Source: JBJXGF01 sp046153015
GTDB taxonomy: Bacteria > Actinomycetota > Acidimicrobiia > Acidimicrobiales > CAIXPF01
Direction of reading: 5' to 3'
Assembly (NCBI GenBank): GCA_046153015.1
Contig: JBJXGF010000397.1
Coordinates: forward strand, 1-37,640
Length of the DNA stretch: 37,640 bases
Part shown: positions 36,742 to 37,640 of the stretch, piece after piece
How positions within the stretch are numbered: position 1 is the stretch's first letter
Layout of the letters: the number at the start of each line of letters is the position of its first letter
The notes under the pieces: model-generated
Told to the model about the DNA's origin: nothing
The model's database searches: none
Seen by the model: only the letters and a program-made list of their open reading frames with translations
Position numbers and translations under genes: made by a program

Positions 36742-37556
36742 GTCTTCGGCTCTCTTTCGGGGTCGTCCACCGGAACCGGCGCGAAGCCGAGCGCGACCAT
36801 CGTCTCGTCGAGGCCGCACTGGCACGTCTTGTAGCGCTTGCGGTACTGGCAGCGCCAGGAATGATGTTCGGCGTATTCGGAGAGCGCGGCCTCGAGTTCG
36901 GCCACGCGCGACGCAGCCTGGGCCGCAGCCGCGCGGCTCTCGAACGGTCGCAGGTACGCGACCTCGGCCTCCAGCTCGGCGACCCTGGCGCGAGCCTCGT
37001 CGCGCTCGCGCCACGCCTCGTCGATGCAGTCCGGGCACATCGGGACGCCGGGAAGCCGGTACTCGCCGTGGACGGAACATTCACACCGGCCCAGCGTGCG
37101 CGTGTAGATGCGCTGCTCGCTCACGGCTTTCTGCTCCAGCAGCGAACGCAGGCGCTCCCAGCGATGCATCGGGCTCGACGGCACCCCGGACATGCGAGGC
37201 CACGAGGAATCGTCGATGAGAGCCTGCGCGGCTTCCACGATGACGCGCAGCCGCTCGACCTCGGCCTCCAGTTCGGCCAGTTCCCGGACTGGGAGGAGCA
37301 CGTAGCCGTCGTCATCGTCGTCGTCTGTGGTGGGTGCGGCCATGTCACCTACCGTCTGTTGTGGTGCGTCCTCCCCGAACAGGAGGCATCCCATCATCTT
37401 CTCGGTGGCGGCCGTGTCCTTCATCCCGCACCCGTGGCAGATTTGCTCACCGTTCGGCCCGTACGGGCGTGTCTCCTGCACCGCACCGCACAGTTCGCAG
37501 CGGCCCGGCGGCTCGTCGATGACCCAGACGTTTCCCTTCTCGTCTACGTGCGTCAC
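36738..37556 (-). CDS. zinc/coiled-coil protein, 272 aa
   Basis: Modular early protein. Residues 18-45 form a zinc ribbon (CELCGAVQ...ICHGCGM) and residues 78-84 an acidic run. A first coiled coil follows (RELAELEAEVERLRVIVEAA), then a second Cys set (CECSVHGEYRLPGVPMCPDC), the WRERDEARARVAELEAEVAY module, and a final C-x-C cluster (CQYRKRYKTCQC). GTG at 37554-37556 overlaps the 125-aa gene's stop across the genome joint. Alternating zinc and helix segments suggest a scaffold or nucleic-acid-binding protein; its function is unknown. Confidence 0.7.
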   Translation of the reverse strand: MTHVDEKGNVWVIDEPPGRCELCGAVQETRPYGPNGEQICHGCGMKDTAATEKMMGCLLFGEDAPQQTVGDMAAPTTDDDDDDGYVLLPVRELAELEAEVERLRVIVEAAQALIDDSSWPRMSGVPSSPMHRWERLRSLLEQKAVSEQRIYTRTLGRCECSVHGEYRLPGVPMCPDCIDEAWRERDEARARVAELEAEVAYLRPFESRAAAAQAASRVAELEAALSEYAEHHSWRCQYRKRYKTCQCGLDETMVALGFAPVPVDDPEREPKT

Positions 37557-37637
37557 GACTTCTGCCCCAACATGCGCGACCGGCGCGCAGCAAGCAGCCG
37601 CTCGACCTCGGCCTCCAACTCCGTGATCCGGACTCGA
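37525..37637. repeat. terminal direct repeat, right copy
   Basis: Exact copy of 1-113. It includes the first ~11 codons of the 272-aa gene and the last ~28 codons of the 125-aa coiled-coil gene. Confidence 0.95.
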
Positions 37638-37640
37638 AGC
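37553..37640 (-). CDS. partial second copy of the 125-aa coiled-coil gene (3' end)
   Basis: The 3' fragment of the gene at 29-406, repeated because of the terminal redundancy and cut off by the end of the window. It is not a separate gene. Confidence 0.85.
   Translation of the reverse strand, partial: LRVRITELEAEVERLLAARRSRMLGQKS

Noticed and set aside
1..37640. tRNA, rRNA or tmRNA genes
   Set aside because: No cloverleaf with a GTTCGA-type T-loop and matching acceptor stem was noticed on either strand. A dedicated covariance search would be decisive.

Overview
The window looks like one complete genome of a tailed phage (Caudoviricetes) with siphovirus-type gene content. Its first 113 bases recur exactly at 37525-37637, and the genes at the two ends read continuously into each other. 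The molecule is therefore either circularly permuted or terminally redundant, or a circular assembly with an overlap; the unique length is about 37,524 bp. High G+C content, very frequent GTG starts, TANNNT-type -10 boxes and a probable leaderless transcript point to a high-GC actinobacterial host, but the genus cannot be read from the sequence. Almost all genes lie on the minus strand, so gene order runs from high to low coordinates.

The control point is at about 8.2 kb. Two overlapping divergent promoters surround repeated TTGCA half-sites. The leftward one drives a small Cro/C1-type HTH gene and then a long early/middle operon (8213 down to 1, continuing from 37556 to about 32508). In order it encodes: regulators (XRE HTH, winged helix); a recombination block (PD-(D/E)XK nuclease, Gp3/recombination-directionality-factor-like protein, RuvC-like resolvase) mixed with tiny membrane and zinc proteins; a counter-defence block (C5 cytosine methyltransferase, Acb2-like cyclic-nucleotide sponge, D12 adenine methyltransferase, exported lysozyme-like protein) mixed with coiled-coil and zinc proteins; an HNH protein; and a replication-initiator-like protein whose gene contains an iteron array, probably the origin. 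I see no DNA polymerase, helicase or integrase.

The late operon (32295 down to 8542) encodes an HNH protein, small and large terminase, portal, U35 prohead protease and HK97-type capsid. An unusual block of adhesin-like proteins follows (coiled coil, tail/head-fibre-like domain, exported beta-helix, LamG plus a long repeat tract). Next come head-tail connectors, tail terminator, major tail protein, a frameshifted tail-assembly chaperone, an M23-containing tape measure, two large tail-tip proteins, an amidase endolysin, a coiled-coil membrane protein and a holin. A large nested hairpin lies just past the holin.

Most gene junctions are 4-base stop/start overlaps (GTGA or ATGA), so translation is probably coupled along both operons. 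These overlaps also fixed most of the start codons given here and exposed several genes of 17-70 codons. The items most worth a second look are the Acb2-like gene in its counter-defence neighbourhood, the compact promoter switch, the iterons inside the initiator gene, the in-frame 12-bp repeat gene, and the shuffled coiled-coil and signal-peptide modules.
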